The notes below the pieces were generated by a model that ran no database searches, was not told the DNA's origin, and was given only the letters and a program-made list of their open reading frames with translations. The translations under genes were made by a program, and so were the position numbers. From positions 1 through 64,000 of the forward strand of contig CAIUTB010000146.1 in assembly GCA_903901975.1 (NCBI GenBank): a DNA stretch of 64,000 bases. The letters run 5' to 3'. The DNA is from an uncultured Bacteroidales bacterium (GTDB taxonomy: Bacteria; Bacteroidota; Bacteroidia; Bacteroidales; Paludibacteraceae). Below, piece by piece: positions 43,411-53,852 of the stretch. Each line of letters opens with the position of its first letter. Positions within the stretch are counted from its first letter, which is position 1.

Positions 43411-45195
43411 ATGAAGAAATCAGGTTTGATTTTAATGATTTACCTGCCATTTTTTTGTTTCGGACAGGTGAATGAAAGTTTTCTGGATGGAAACTTTATA
43501 AATAACCCAATTTGGACAGGTACAACGGCGAATTTTACAGTGAATACCGCTTTACAGCTACAGTCAAAAGCTACAACGGCTTCGACCTCCTATTTGTTTA
43601 CAGCATCCGAAGCTTTTGACGATGCAGTTTGGGAATGTTGGGTAAAAATTAATTATAATCCTTCGTCGGCAAATTATACGGCGCTGTATATTGCTTCCGA
43701 TACTGATGATTTAAGCCTGGGCTGTTACGGATACTTTGTCAAAATTGGTGATACGCAGGACGATGTTTCACTCTGGCTTCAGGAAGGAACAAAGAAAACC
43801 AAAATTATTGACGGAACAGATAAACGAACCGACCGTAGTCCGTGTGAACTGAAAATAAAAGTTATCCGTGATGCTCAGGGTAATTTCAAATTATACTGCA
43901 AGTTGGCTACAGATATAGATTATGTGTTGGAAGGAGCAGTACAGAATACTATAGTAAAAAAGAGCAGTTATGTTGGATTACTGTATGTCAACTCCTCGAC
44001 CACCGGTTCTGATTATTATTTTGACGATATTCTTGTTACAGGTACTAAAGCTCCCGATCGGGATGCTCCGTTATGGTCTTCATTCAGCTTAGTTCAACCC
44101 AATCAATTGAATCTTGGATTTTCGGAAGCAATGGATTATTCAAAGGCTGCTTTTAGTCTCGACCAGGGAATCGGAAGCCCGACTTCACAAGCTATTTCAA
44201 CCGACTTGAAGTCGATAGTTCTGAATTTCGGTACTGATTTTGAACTTGGAAAGTTATATAATCTGCAGCTTTCGGGACTTACAGATTTAGCCGGAAATAA
44301 GTTAGATGAAACCACGCGTACCATAGGGATTTCTGAACCTGTTGAGCAAGGTGATTTGATTTTCAACGAGGTTATGTTTGAGAATCCGGATAGCTCGGCA
44401 GAGTATATTGAGATTTACAATAAGTCGGATAAACTGCTTGATGTATCAGGTTTGGTGTTTACAAACCGAAAAACAGATGGCAGCTTGAATACAGGGAATA
44501 AAATTCCGGATAAAACCCAATTATTGCCGAAAAGCTATCTCGCCATGACTTCTGATGCAGAAACAGTGCGAAAATACCACAATTGCCCACCCGAAAGCAC
44601 TATAATCAGCACCGAATGGAGTACGTTGAACAATGAAAGTACCACACTCGTGCTTTGTAATGCCACGAAAGATACTATTTATGACGAGTTGACTTACAAT
44701 ACGAACTGGCATCACGCACTTGTGAAGAATCCGAAAGGTGTTGCTTTGGAGCGCATTAACCCAAATTTACCCACACAGGATAAGAATTCCTGGCATTCGG
44801 CCGCCTCAGAAGTAAACTACGGAACGCCGGGCTATAAAAATTCTCAATTCAGGGAAATAGATGTTGTGGCTAAAGATCCGAAATTTGTTTGGACAGACCC
44901 CGAAGCCTTTTCACCCGATAATGATGGAGTGGACGATATCTGTTTTATCCGCTACCATACAGATACAAACGGATATGTGGCTAATGCTATTATTTTCAAT
45001 GCAGTAGGCCTTAAAGTGTATCAGTTAGCAGCCAATGTTTTATTGGCAAATGATGGGTTTTTGACCTGGGATGGAAAAACAGACCCAGGAAAGAATGCTA
45101 ATGTGGGTGTGTATGTGCTTTATTTTGAAATGTTTAATCCGCAAACAGGCTCCCGAAAACAGCAAAAACTTCCAATTGTGGTATCTTCCCGATAA
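43411..45195 (+). CDS. Secreted lamin-tail-domain protein
   Basis: A 594-aa exported protein. Signal peptide (LILMIYLPFFCFGQ), then a lectin-like beta sandwich (residues ~20-215, DAVWECWVKINYNPSSANYT), an Ig-like Bacteroidetes domain (~220-310, WSSFSLVQPNQLNLGFSEAM), a lamin-tail domain (~315-470, DLIFNEVMFENPDSSAEYIE and SYLAMTSDAE), and a C-terminal gliding-motility/type IX-like region (FVWTDPEAFSPDNDGVDDIC). The last part has the SPDxDGxxD pattern found in CHU-type C-terminal domains. Likely surface-exposed; substrate or role unknown. Confidence 0.85.
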   Translation: MKKSGLILMIYLPFFCFGQVNESFLDGNFINNPIWTGTTANFTVNTALQLQSKATTASTSYLFTASEAFDDAVWECWVKINYNPSSANYTALYIASDTDDLSLGCYGYFVKIGDTQDDVSLWLQEGTKKTKIIDGTDKRTDRSPCELKIKVIRDAQGNFKLYCKLATDIDYVLEGAVQNTIVKKSSYVGLLYVNSSTTGSDYYFDDILVTGTKAPDRDAPLWSSFSLVQPNQLNLGFSEAMDYSKAAFSLDQGIGSPTSQAISTDLKSIVLNFGTDFELGKLYNLQLSGLTDLAGNKLDETTRTIGISEPVEQGDLIFNEVMFENPDSSAEYIEIYNKSDKLLDVSGLVFTNRKTDGSLNTGNKIPDKTQLLPKSYLAMTSDAETVRKYHNCPPESTIISTEWSTLNNESTTLVLCNATKDTIYDELTYNTNWHHALVKNPKGVALERINPNLPTQDKNSWHSAASEVNYGTPGYKNSQFREIDVVAKDPKFVWTDPEAFSPDNDGVDDICFIRYHTDTNGYVANAIIFNAVGLKVYQLAANVLLANDGFLTWDGKTDPGKNANVGVYVLYFEMFNPQTGSRKQQKLPIVVSSR

Positions 45196-45233
45196 TTTTG
45201 AATTATTAACACGCTATTTTTCAACAAATCAGC

Positions 45234-45241
45234 TATCTTTG
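45234..45241 (+). promoter_or_regulatory. -7 element for the FKBP operon
   Basis: TATCTTTG, about 118 bases before the first FKBP start. Confidence 0.5.
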
Positions 45242-45271
45242 CAACGTTTTTTTGAATTTCTAGTTCAATCC

Positions 45272-45345
45272 TAAGGTCAAAGGGGAATTTTAGTAGTAAT
45301 TCAGCAATCTGAAATTGTAATTTAATTTCCCATTAGGGGTTAGGA
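45272..45345 (+). repeat. Degenerate CCCC/GGGG leader element
   Basis: Half-arms AAAGGGGAATTTTAG (about 45279-45293) and TTTCCCATTAGGGGTTAGG (45327-45345), a decayed copy of the family before the first FKBP gene. Confidence 0.55.
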
Positions 45346-45358
45346 CTTTTTAAAATAT

Positions 45359-45943
45359 ATGGATAAAGTTAGTTATGCGTTGGGTTTAAGTTTGGGAAAT
45401 AACCTGTTAAGCAGTGGAGTTACAGCATTAAATTATGCTAAGTTTGCAAAAGGAATTCAGGATGTGATGGAACAAAAAGCTCCTGAAATAAGTTATGAGG
45501 ATGCTCAAACTGTAATCAACGATTTTTTTCAGGAATTGCAATCCAAAGTAGGTGAAATAGCCCTGAGTCATGGAAAAGCTTTTTTAGCCGAAAATGCCAA
45601 ACGCTCTGAAGTGCTTACACTTGCAAGTGGTTTACAATACGAAGTAATTACCGAAGGAGCAGGGGTAAAACCAAAAGCTTCGGACTCAGTAAAAGTACAT
45701 TATCACGGTTCGTTACTCGACGGAACGGTATTCGACAGTTCAGTCAGTCGCGGTGAGCCTGCCACATTTGGTGTAACTCAGGTTATCAGTGGTTGGGTTG
45801 AAGCTTTGCAATTGATGCCGGTAGGTTCGAAATGGAGATTATTTATTCCTTCCGAACTGGCTTATGGTGCTCAGGGTGCTGGTCAGTCTATCGTACCACA
45901 TTCGACTTTGATATTTGAAGTAGAATTATTGGAGATCGTTTAG
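45359..45943 (+). CDS. FKBP-type peptidyl-prolyl isomerase, cytoplasmic Mip-like
   Basis: A 194-aa prolyl isomerase without signal peptide. The N-terminal helical dimerisation domain (DKVSYALGLSLGNNLLSSGV) is followed by the FKBP fold: SGLQYEVITEGAG, VKVHYHGSLLDGTVFDSS, VISGWVEALQLMPVGSKWRL and FIPSELAYGAQGAGQSIVPHSTLIFEVELL. All usual active-site residues (Tyr, Phe, Asp, Trp, Tyr, Phe) are there. Closest in layout to FklB/Mip. First of four tandem paralogues with gaps of 30-70 bases and probably one transcript. Confidence 0.92.
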   Translation: MDKVSYALGLSLGNNLLSSGVTALNYAKFAKGIQDVMEQKAPEISYEDAQTVINDFFQELQSKVGEIALSHGKAFLAENAKRSEVLTLASGLQYEVITEGAGVKPKASDSVKVHYHGSLLDGTVFDSSVSRGEPATFGVTQVISGWVEALQLMPVGSKWRLFIPSELAYGAQGAGQSIVPHSTLIFEVELLEIV

Positions 45944-46013
45944 TTTATAATAAACGGTAAGCAGTAATCGGTAAACAGTAAGTAAAAATTTAAAAAATCA
46001 ATTATACAAAACA

Positions 46014-46826
46014 ATGAAAAAGACAATTTTAATTCTTGCAGCTGTGGGCATGGTGTTTGCTTCGGCTGATGCACAGTTATTTAAAGCTAAAGCAAAAAAA
46101 GCAGATGTTGTAATAGCACCTGTAAAAGTGTTTAACAATGATGTTGATTCTATGAGTTATGCTTTGGGGATTAATGTTGGAACAGATTTTGCCAAAAATC
46201 TGAAAGGCATTCCCGGTGGAAAATCAACGATAGATCTGATCATTAAAGGTTTTACTACTGCAATGAAAGGCGATTCAGCTTTAATGAAACCAGAAGTAGC
46301 AACTGAAATCTTTAAAAACTACATTTCTAAAGCTCAGGCTAAAGATGTAGAACTGAAAAAGGGAGCAGGCGAAAAATTCTTAGCTGAAAACAAAACAAAA
46401 GCGGGTGTAACTACTACAGCAAGCGGATTGCAATATCAGGTTCTGGTGCCTAAAGATGGTCCTAAACCAGCAGCAACTGATACAGTAAAAGTACATTATA
46501 CCGGAACTTTGCTTGATGGCACAAAATTTGATAGCTCTGTTGATCGTGGCGAGCCGGTTTCATTCCCATTAAATCAGGTAATAAAAGGCTGGACTGAAGG
46601 CGTTCAATTGATGTCAGTTGGTTCTAAGTATAAATTCTTTATTCCTTACGACTTGGGTTATGGTACACAAGCACCTCAGGGTAGTCCGATTCCGGCTTAT
46701 GCAACCCTTATTTTCGAAGTTGAATTATTGGATATCAAACCACTAAAACAAATTACTCCAAAAGTTGAAGTGAAAGAAGTAGTCCAACCGAAAGCAAAAA
46801 AAGGCTCTAAAAAATCAAAGAAATAA
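46014..46826 (+). CDS. FKBP-type peptidyl-prolyl isomerase, exported
   Basis: A 270-aa exported paralogue. Signal peptide (LILAAVGMVFASADAQ), N-terminal dimerisation domain (DVDSMSYALGINVGTDFAKN), then the complete FKBP domain (VKVHYTGTLLDGTKFDSSVD, VIKGWTEGVQLMSVGSKYKF, FIPYDLGYGTQAPQGSPIPA). The C-terminus has a basic Lys/Ser-rich tail (PKAKKGSKKSKK). Probably a periplasmic folding catalyst. Confidence 0.92.
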   Translation: MKKTILILAAVGMVFASADAQLFKAKAKKADVVIAPVKVFNNDVDSMSYALGINVGTDFAKNLKGIPGGKSTIDLIIKGFTTAMKGDSALMKPEVATEIFKNYISKAQAKDVELKKGAGEKFLAENKTKAGVTTTASGLQYQVLVPKDGPKPAATDTVKVHYTGTLLDGTKFDSSVDRGEPVSFPLNQVIKGWTEGVQLMSVGSKYKFFIPYDLGYGTQAPQGSPIPAYATLIFEVELLDIKPLKQITPKVEVKEVVQPKAKKGSKKSKK

Positions 46827-46870
46827 TTTCATTACAAGAAAAAAATAGAAATTTATAAATTGAAAATCAA

Positions 46871-47395
46871 ATGAAAAAACAAAGTATTTTCTCGTTGGTA
46901 GCATTGGTTGCCATTTTTATGCTTGCCTCGTGCAACAAATACGAAGCAAAAACAGCTACTCTGAAAACTCAGAATGACAGTTTGAACTACACACTTGGTT
47001 TAGCCAATGGTGATGGTATCAAAAACTATTACATGAAAACCGATTCGTCAAGCAAACCAATCATCGCCCTAATGAAAGCGTTGGATAAAGCTTACTCAAC
47101 CGGAGCCAACAAAGGTGAAATGTACAAATTGGGTCTTGAAATCGGAAACTCATTGAAACAACAAAAAGCCAAAGGCTTAATGGGTGACTCAACCCTTAAA
47201 TTCAATGAAAAATTGGTAAAACAAGGATTGGTAAACGCATTGAATGGTTATGACAAAGGAATGACAGCAAAACAGGCTCAGGAATTTATTCAGAAAACCA
47301 TGATGAAAATTCAACAACAAAAAATGCCAATGCCTCAACAACAAGATCCGGCTCAATCTTCAGCTCCACAACAAGCACCACAACCAGTTAGATAA
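46871..47395 (+). CDS. FKBP N-terminal-domain lipoprotein lacking the isomerase domain
   Basis: A 174-aa lipoprotein (VAIFMLASCNKYEAK, lipobox LASC). It aligns with the first ~150 residues of the next gene (TLKTQNDSLNYTLGLANGDG / TLKTQLDSLNYAFGLANGDG; KGLMGDSTLKFNEKLVKQGL / TGLMGDSSLKVDIKLIKQGL) but then ends in a Met/Gln/Pro-rich tail (QQKMPMPQQQDPAQSSAPQQ) instead of an FKBP domain. It therefore has only the dimerisation module and cannot be an isomerase. It may form heterodimers with its neighbours. Confidence 0.85.
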   Translation: MKKQSIFSLVALVAIFMLASCNKYEAKTATLKTQNDSLNYTLGLANGDGIKNYYMKTDSSSKPIIALMKALDKAYSTGANKGEMYKLGLEIGNSLKQQKAKGLMGDSTLKFNEKLVKQGLVNALNGYDKGMTAKQAQEFIQKTMMKIQQQKMPMPQQQDPAQSSAPQQAPQPVR

Positions 47396-47425
47396 TAGTT
47401 CAACTAATTTATAATAAACAGAAAA

Positions 47426-48358
47426 ATGAAAAAACTTAATATAATTATGGCGGTGGTTTTGGTAGCCGCAGTAGCGTTTACTTCGTGCAACAGCAACAAG
47501 ACAAGTTTGCCTACATTGAAAACTCAGCTTGATAGCTTGAACTATGCTTTTGGTCTTGCTAACGGCGACGGTGTGAAAAACTATTACATCAAAGGTGATT
47601 CTGCTCAAAAAGCAATTAAATCACTTATGGAAGGTGTAAACGAAGGAATGAAAGGTAAAGTTGAAAAAGAAAACACTGAACTGACTGACCTTGGAACTAA
47701 AATTGGAACTGCTTTAAAAGAACAAAAGAAAACCGGTTTAATGGGTGATTCTTCATTGAAAGTAGATATCAAACTGATTAAACAAGGATTGGTAAACGGT
47801 TTGAGAGGCTCTAAAGTACTGATGGATGCTAAAACGGCTCAGGAATATCTTCAAAAAACCATGAGCGGTTTACAGGCTAAAAAAATGGAGAAATTGTATG
47901 GTCCAAACAAAACAGCCGGTATAAAATTCTTAGAAGAAAATGCTAAAAAACCGGGTATTGTAACTACTCCAAGTGGTCTTCAATACGAAGTGGTTAAAAA
48001 AGGAAACGGTGCACTCCCAACCGATAACGATAAAGTAAAAGTAAACTACAAAGGAACATTGATTGATGGTACTGAGTTTGATAGCAACACCGGTAAAGAC
48101 CCAATCGTATTCCAGGCTAATCAGGTAATTAAAGGTTGGACAGAAGCGTTAAAACTAATGCCTGTAGGTTCAAAATACAAATTATATATTCCTCAGGAAT
48201 TGGCTTATGCCTCAGCCGATCGTGGTAAAATCAAACCTTTCTCGGCATTGATTTTCGAAGTGGAATTGATTTCAATTGAAAAACAAGCTGCACAACAACA
48301 GTTGACTCCAGAGCAAATGCAACAGGTTCAACAACAAATGCAACAACAGAGACGATAG
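47426..48358 (+). CDS. FKBP-type peptidyl-prolyl isomerase lipoprotein
   Basis: A 310-aa lipoprotein (lipobox AFTSC). N-terminal Mip-type dimerisation domain (~25-160), then a full FKBP domain (VKVNYKGTLIDGTEFDSNTG, VIKGWTEALKLMPVGSKYKL, YIPQELAYASADRGKIKPFS), and a Gln-rich tail (QQLTPEQMQQVQQQMQQQ) resembling that of the preceding paralogue. Envelope-located folding catalyst. Last gene of the tandem array, followed by a terminator. Confidence 0.92.
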   Translation: MKKLNIIMAVVLVAAVAFTSCNSNKTSLPTLKTQLDSLNYAFGLANGDGVKNYYIKGDSAQKAIKSLMEGVNEGMKGKVEKENTELTDLGTKIGTALKEQKKTGLMGDSSLKVDIKLIKQGLVNGLRGSKVLMDAKTAQEYLQKTMSGLQAKKMEKLYGPNKTAGIKFLEENAKKPGIVTTPSGLQYEVVKKGNGALPTDNDKVKVNYKGTLIDGTEFDSNTGKDPIVFQANQVIKGWTEALKLMPVGSKYKLYIPQELAYASADRGKIKPFSALIFEVELISIEKQAAQQQLTPEQMQQVQQQMQQQRR

Positions 48359-48380
48359 TTTTTGTTCGATAAATAATTAT

Positions 48381-48414
48381 AAGCCGGAGTGATTTTCACC
48401 CCGGCTTTTATTTT
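48381..48414 (+). terminator. Terminator of the FKBP operon
   Basis: AAGCCGG / CCGGCTT stem followed by TTATTTT, 23 bases after the last stop. Confidence 0.8.
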
Positions 48415-48509
48415 GTCAAAAAGCGAAGCGATATAAACAAATCTCTATCGAATATTCCTGTTTATTCAACAATAAATATAAATATCTTTCAATTTCCATT
48501 TATATTATG

Positions 48510-48517
48510 TAATTTTG
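48510..48517 (+). promoter_or_regulatory. -7 element for the Lrp-family gene
   Basis: TAATTTTG with TTTC (48487-48490) 19 bases upstream. Transcription would begin near 48524, so an ATG at 48526 would be leaderless; the ATG at 48550 fits better. Confidence 0.6.
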
Positions 48518-48549
48518 CTGCCTAAATGATAAACACAAATCAAGGTATT

Positions 48550-49005
48550 ATGGAAAAAATAGATCAATTAGACCGCAAGATTTTGCAGATTATTACTCAG
48601 AATGCGCGTATGCCATTTAAAGATGTGGCCGAATTATGTGGTGTGTCACGCGCTGCCATTCATCAACGTGTTCAACGCTTAATTGATATTGATGTAATTA
48701 CCGGTTCAGGCTATACTGTAAACCCCAAAATGCTGGGTTTCCAAATGTGTGCCTACATTGGTATCACGCTCGAACGTGGCTCTATGTACAAGGAAGTGGT
48801 TAAGGAACTGGAAAAAATCCCTGAAATTGTTGAATCTCAGTATACGCTTGGCTCGTATACCATTCTGATAAAACTTTATGCTAAAAATGACGAGCATTTG
48901 ATGGAATTGTTGAACGGAAAAATTCAGGAAATACCTGGTGTGGCTACCACCGAAACACTTACTTCGCTGGATCAGCGGATTAAAAGAACTATTCCGATAG
49001 AATAG
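48550..49005 (+). CDS. Lrp/AsnC-family transcriptional regulator
   Basis: About 151 aa from MEKIDQLDRKILQIITQNAR, the standard Lrp N-terminus. The helix-turn-helix is FKDVAELCGVSRAAIHQRVQRL (~residues 22-43) and the RAM effector domain follows (AYIGITLERGSMYKEVVKEL, SQYTLGSYTILIKLYAKNDE). I choose this start over 48526 because of the promoter position. Lrp proteins usually sense amino acids and act as octamers; targets cannot be seen here. Confidence 0.9.
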   Translation: MEKIDQLDRKILQIITQNARMPFKDVAELCGVSRAAIHQRVQRLIDIDVITGSGYTVNPKMLGFQMCAYIGITLERGSMYKEVVKELEKIPEIVESQYTLGSYTILIKLYAKNDEHLMELLNGKIQEIPGVATTETLTSLDQRIKRTIPIE

Positions 49006-49082
49006 ACCTTAAGCCTAAAGCCGGATAAGAAGTATTATTGAAAATATTTATCATAAACAAACTCAAGCTCCTCCTGTTGGAT

Positions 49083-49577
49083 TTAGGGGTTTGTTTTTAT
49101 TATTTCTTGCAATACTTCATACACTATCGGACAAGTGTAGGCATTTTTAATGGACAAATTGTAAAGTTGGAAAAACCGTTTCCGGTCAGTATGTGGATAT
49201 TCACGACAGGCTTTTGGGCGATTTTCGTAGATACTGCAATAATTATCATCGCCCAGAAACGGACAGGGCATTGATTGAAAAACCAACTCATTGTCTTCGT
49301 CAACCCGAAGATATTTTGAAATAACATCAACCGGTTTCATTCGTAGTGCTTTAGCCATTTTCTCCACATCCTTATCGGTAATACGTGGTCCTAACGAGCG
49401 ACAACAATTGGCACAGAGCAAACAATCGGTTTGATCCGAAATTTTATCGTGCATAGCGTGAATCTGCAAGTCCATGCTTTCAAGCTTTTTCTTGTTTTTA
49501 GAAAAAAAACGCTTCCAGTCAGGTTCTGATTTGATAGCCAAAGCTGGCAATAATTTAAAATCTGTTTGCTTGTTCAC
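49083..49577 (-). CDS. YkgJ-family cysteine-cluster protein
   Basis: A 164-aa cytoplasmic protein with the CxxC...C...C zinc/iron-chelating pattern: CLLCANCCRSLGPRITDKD near residue 54 and CPFLGDDNYCSIYENRPKAC near residue 100, followed by REYPHTDRK. This is the UPF0153/YkgJ motif; the metal may be Zn or an Fe-S cluster. Function unknown. It diverges from the serine palmitoyltransferase gene with a gap of about 130 bases. Confidence 0.88.
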   Translation of the reverse strand: MNKQTDFKLLPALAIKSEPDWKRFFSKNKKKLESMDLQIHAMHDKISDQTDCLLCANCCRSLGPRITDKDVEKMAKALRMKPVDVISKYLRVDEDNELVFQSMPCPFLGDDNYCSIYENRPKACREYPHTDRKRFFQLYNLSIKNAYTCPIVYEVLQEIIKTNP

Positions 49578-49666
49578 AGGCTATTATATAGTAATTTTCA
49601 AGGCACAAAGGTATTCAATTATCAGTTAAGTTACAAAAAAAATGCTTGGTTTAGGGATTTTATTTG

Positions 49667-49674
49667 TATCTTTG
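49667..49674 (+). promoter_or_regulatory. -7 element for spt
   Basis: TATCTTTG, 32 bases before the ATG at 49707, with TTGG about 18 bases upstream. Confidence 0.6.
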
Positions 49675-49706
49675 CAGCCGTTTTATTTACAAACACACAA
49701 AAATTT

Positions 49707-50894
49707 ATGAGTCTATTAAGTGATGTGCTGGGACAATTCGATGCGCCCCAGAAAGTAAAAGCAATGGGTGTTTATCCTTACTTCCGCCCAATCGAATCCG
49801 ATCAGGATACAGTTGTTACAATTAATGGCAAAAGAGTATTAATGTTTGGTTCTAACAGCTATCTGGGACTTACCAATCACCCTCGTTTGAAAGAAGCATC
49901 TATTAAAGCGATTGAGAAATATGGAACAGGTTGTGCCGGATCACGGTTTTTAAATGGCACCCTGGATATTCATATTGAATTGGAAGAACGTCTGGCCAAA
50001 CTGGTTCACAAAGAAGCTGCATTGGTTTATGCTACAGGTTTTACCGTAAATTCGGGTGTTGTACCTTGTGTTACCGGTCGCGAAGATTACCTTATTTTTG
50101 ATGAATTAGATCATGCTTCCATTATTGAAGGCAAAAGATTGTCTTTTTCCAAACAATTGAAATATCGTCACAATGATATGGATGCATTGGAAAAACTACT
50201 TAAAAAATGCGAACCCGACAAATTGAAACTTATCGTTGTTGATGGAGTTTTCAGTATGGAAGGTGATGTGGTTAAGCTTCCTGAAATTGTTGCACTTTCA
50301 AAAAAATATAATGCTTCTATTTATGTTGACGAAGCACATTCATTAGGAGTTTTCGGAAAAACGGGTGCAGGAGTTTGTGAACATTTCGGTGTGTCGAATG
50401 ATGTGGACCTGATCATGGGAACTTTCAGCAAATCCTTGGGAACTATTGGTGGTTTTGTTGCTGCCGATGAAAATATAATCAATTACCTGAAGCATAATTC
50501 ACGCACACTTATTTTCAGTGCTTCTATTACGCCAGCCTCAACAGGTTGTGTGTTAGCGGCTTTGGATGTTATGGCTGAAGAGCCCTGGAGAAAAGATCAA
50601 TTGTGGGCTAATACAAACCGTGCAAAAGCAGGTTTTTTGAAAGCAGGATTTGAAATCGGTCATACACAAACGCCAATTATTCCGCTTTATGTTCGAGATA
50701 ACATGAAAACCTTCCAGATTACGAAAATGTTGATGGATGACGGTGTATTTGTGAATCCGGTTGTTTCGCCTGCCGTACCTTCCGAAGATTCGCTGATTCG
50801 CTACTCTTTAATGGCAACACATACTTTTGACCAGATTGACGAATCAATTGAAAAAATATCACGTGATGCCCGTAAACTGGGAATTATCAAATAA
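49707..50894 (+). CDS. spt: Serine palmitoyltransferase (alpha-oxoamine synthase)
   Basis: PLP enzyme that condenses serine with palmitoyl-CoA to 3-ketosphinganine, the first step of sphingolipid synthesis. From MSLLSDVLGQFD it is 395 aa, matching the Bacteroides enzyme start. Visible are GSNSYLGLTNHPRLKEASI, GTGCAGSRFLNGTLDIHIEL, the PLP-side ELDHASIIEGKRLS, VDEAHSLGVFGKTGAGVCEH, and the PLP lysine in IMGTFSKSLGTIGGFVA near residue 240. It could be the related glycine C-acetyltransferase, but the YPYFRPIES start and overall sequence favour SPT. The ORF-track extension of 47 residues lies upstream of the promoter and is rejected. Confidence 0.9.
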   Translation: MSLLSDVLGQFDAPQKVKAMGVYPYFRPIESDQDTVVTINGKRVLMFGSNSYLGLTNHPRLKEASIKAIEKYGTGCAGSRFLNGTLDIHIELEERLAKLVHKEAALVYATGFTVNSGVVPCVTGREDYLIFDELDHASIIEGKRLSFSKQLKYRHNDMDALEKLLKKCEPDKLKLIVVDGVFSMEGDVVKLPEIVALSKKYNASIYVDEAHSLGVFGKTGAGVCEHFGVSNDVDLIMGTFSKSLGTIGGFVAADENIINYLKHNSRTLIFSASITPASTGCVLAALDVMAEEPWRKDQLWANTNRAKAGFLKAGFEIGHTQTPIIPLYVRDNMKTFQITKMLMDDGVFVNPVVSPAVPSEDSLIRYSLMATHTFDQIDESIEKISRDARKLGIIK

Positions 50895-50908
50895 ATAACT
50901 GCCTCTAT

Positions 50909-52699
<1,791 letters not shown>

Positions 52700-52735
52700 A
52701 ATTCAGTTTCAAATTCAGATTTAGTAGAAATTATT

Positions 52736-52743
52736 TATCTTTG
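52736..52743 (+). promoter_or_regulatory. -7 element for the small membrane protein
   Basis: TATCTTTG, 24 bases before the ATG. Confidence 0.6.
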
Positions 52744-52767
52744 CCCTACATCTTAAATTAATCTGAT

Positions 52768-52983
52768 ATGGAAGAAGAAAAAAAATGTGATTGCAACTGC
52801 AAAAACTACCACCGTCAAGCTAATGCAACAGGTGGAGCAGTTTACGGATTAGGATTTATTGGTGCTGCAGTTTTTTTTATTGCACGTGCCACCACATTCT
52901 GGTTAGGAGTCATTGGCTTAGGTAAAGCCATTGCCTGGCCTGCATTTTTGGTTTATTATGTACTGAAAATGCTTTACAAATGA
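52768..52983 (+). CDS. Small membrane protein with Cys-rich start
   Basis: A 71-aa protein. The polar N-terminus (EEEKKCDCNCKNYHRQANAT) has three Cys in CDCNC, and is followed by two predicted membrane helices (VYGLGFIGAAVFFIARATTF, WPAFLVYYVLKMLY). The Cys set could bind a metal. I do not recognise a family, but its own promoter, terminator and the hydrophobicity pattern support it as a real gene. Confidence 0.75.
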   Translation: MEEEKKCDCNCKNYHRQANATGGAVYGLGFIGAAVFFIARATTFWLGVIGLGKAIAWPAFLVYYVLKMLYK

Positions 52984-52998
52984 CACACAAAACTATAA

Positions 52999-53040
52999 AA
53001 ATAAATGCTTTTCTCAGTCAGGAGAAAAGCATTTATTTTA
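52999..53040. terminator. Bidirectional terminator
   Basis: AAATAAATGCTTTTCTC / GAGAAAAGCATTTATTT 17-bp perfect stem with a 6-base loop, between two convergent genes (small membrane protein and folB). Confidence 0.93.
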
Positions 53041-53045
53041 TGTGA

Positions 53046-53402
53046 TTAACGTTTCATGTGAAGCTCAATCGTCACCCGATCCACTTTTCCACCAAGCGGT
53101 GGATTCAGCTTCGAAAGTTTTAGGTTAACTTCCAAAATTTGCGGAAATGAATTGAAAACGCTATCCAACATGCGTTTGCCAATGTGCTCAATCAGTTTCG
53201 ACGGAATTTCCATTTCAGTCTTCAGCACATCATAAACCAATTGATAATTAAGCGTATGCCCTAAATTGTCTGTTTGTCCTGCTAAAGCAGTGTCCAACTC
53301 AAGGCTTAAACTAACAATAAATGTATTTCCAAGTGTTTGTTCGTGTTCCAGGCAGCCGTGAAAGGCGTGAAACTCCATATTTTCCAGTGTTATCTTACTC
53401 AT
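53046..53402 (-). CDS. folB: Dihydroneopterin aldolase
   Basis: Splits dihydroneopterin into 6-hydroxymethyl-dihydropterin and glycolaldehyde in folate synthesis. The 118-aa protein has the family start ITLENMEFHAFHGCLEHEQTLG, with the catalytic Glu in HGCLEHEQ, DNLGHTLNYQLVYDVLKTEM, PSKLIEHIGKRMLDSVF (substrate-binding Leu-Ile-Glu) and a C-terminal RVTIELHMKR with the conserved Lys/Arg. Length normal. A promoter (53491-53522) and a half repeat arm lie upstream. Confidence 0.94.
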   Translation of the reverse strand: MSKITLENMEFHAFHGCLEHEQTLGNTFIVSLSLELDTALAGQTDNLGHTLNYQLVYDVLKTEMEIPSKLIEHIGKRMLDSVFNSFPQILEVNLKLSKLNPPLGGKVDRVTIELHMKR

Positions 53403-53413
53403 AATATAGTTCT

Positions 53414-53432
53414 ATACCCCTAAAATGGGAAT
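53414..53432 (-). repeat. Half arm of the CCCC/GGGG family before folB
   Basis: ACCCCTAAAATGGGAATTA, complement of a degenerate gene-facing arm, 11 bases from the folB start. Confidence 0.5.
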
Positions 53433-53490
53433 TATTATTTAAAAACTCTTGTTGTCTTTGCTCAAGTTCCAATTCAATTTCTAATCAAGG

Positions 53491-53522
53491 CAAAGTTAAT
53501 CTTTTTTTTGAAACCTATCAAC
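53491..53522 (-). promoter_or_regulatory. Promoter for folB
   Basis: Minus-strand GTTG (53519-53522), 20-base spacer, TAACTTTG (53491-53498). Confidence 0.6.
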
Positions 53523-53698
53523 CGGAATTCAAAAATACAGAAAGCCTGAAATTGCCGGTAACTATGGAAGGACTTTTCTATTGCTCAGAATGTCTGAAGA
53601 ACTCATTCATTCACACAAACTGCCTTTTGAATAAAACTCCATTTGCTTAGAAAGTGGCTTTTCAGTAAATACATATCACATATTTCCTTCAAATGTTA

Positions 53699-53706
53699 TA
53701 TCTTTG
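53699..53706 (+). promoter_or_regulatory. -7 element for trpS
   Basis: TATCTTTG; implies a leader of about 140 bases, long enough to hold regulation, but I see no attenuator structure. Confidence 0.55.
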
Positions 53707-53827
53707 CATCCGTTTATTAAAAAGTAAGTTCGTACCTAAAGTGTATGTAAATTTAATGACTCTCAGCTTTTTAAAATTTTTTTATTATCAGACAAATAAC
53801 ATACCCAATTCAAACTTTTAATTTATT

Positions 53828-53842
53828 GTCCCTTTAGGGGCA
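53828..53842 (+). repeat. Half arm of the CCCC/GGGG family before trpS
   Basis: GTCCCTTTAGGGGCA, 10 bases before the trpS start codon; same gene-facing orientation as the other elements. Confidence 0.6.
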
Positions 53843-53852
53843 GGCTGTCATT

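Larger units (their letters stand above)
53433..53852. other. Divergent folB/trpS intergenic region
   Basis: The 420-base gap holds the folB promoter (53491-53522), the trpS -7 element (53699-53706) and half repeat arms near both genes. The central ~170 bases show nothing else recognisable. Confidence 0.5.

Noticed and set aside
49566-49706. N-terminal extension of serine palmitoyltransferase in the ORF track
   Set aside because: It lies upstream of the TATCTTTG promoter element and has no family similarity.
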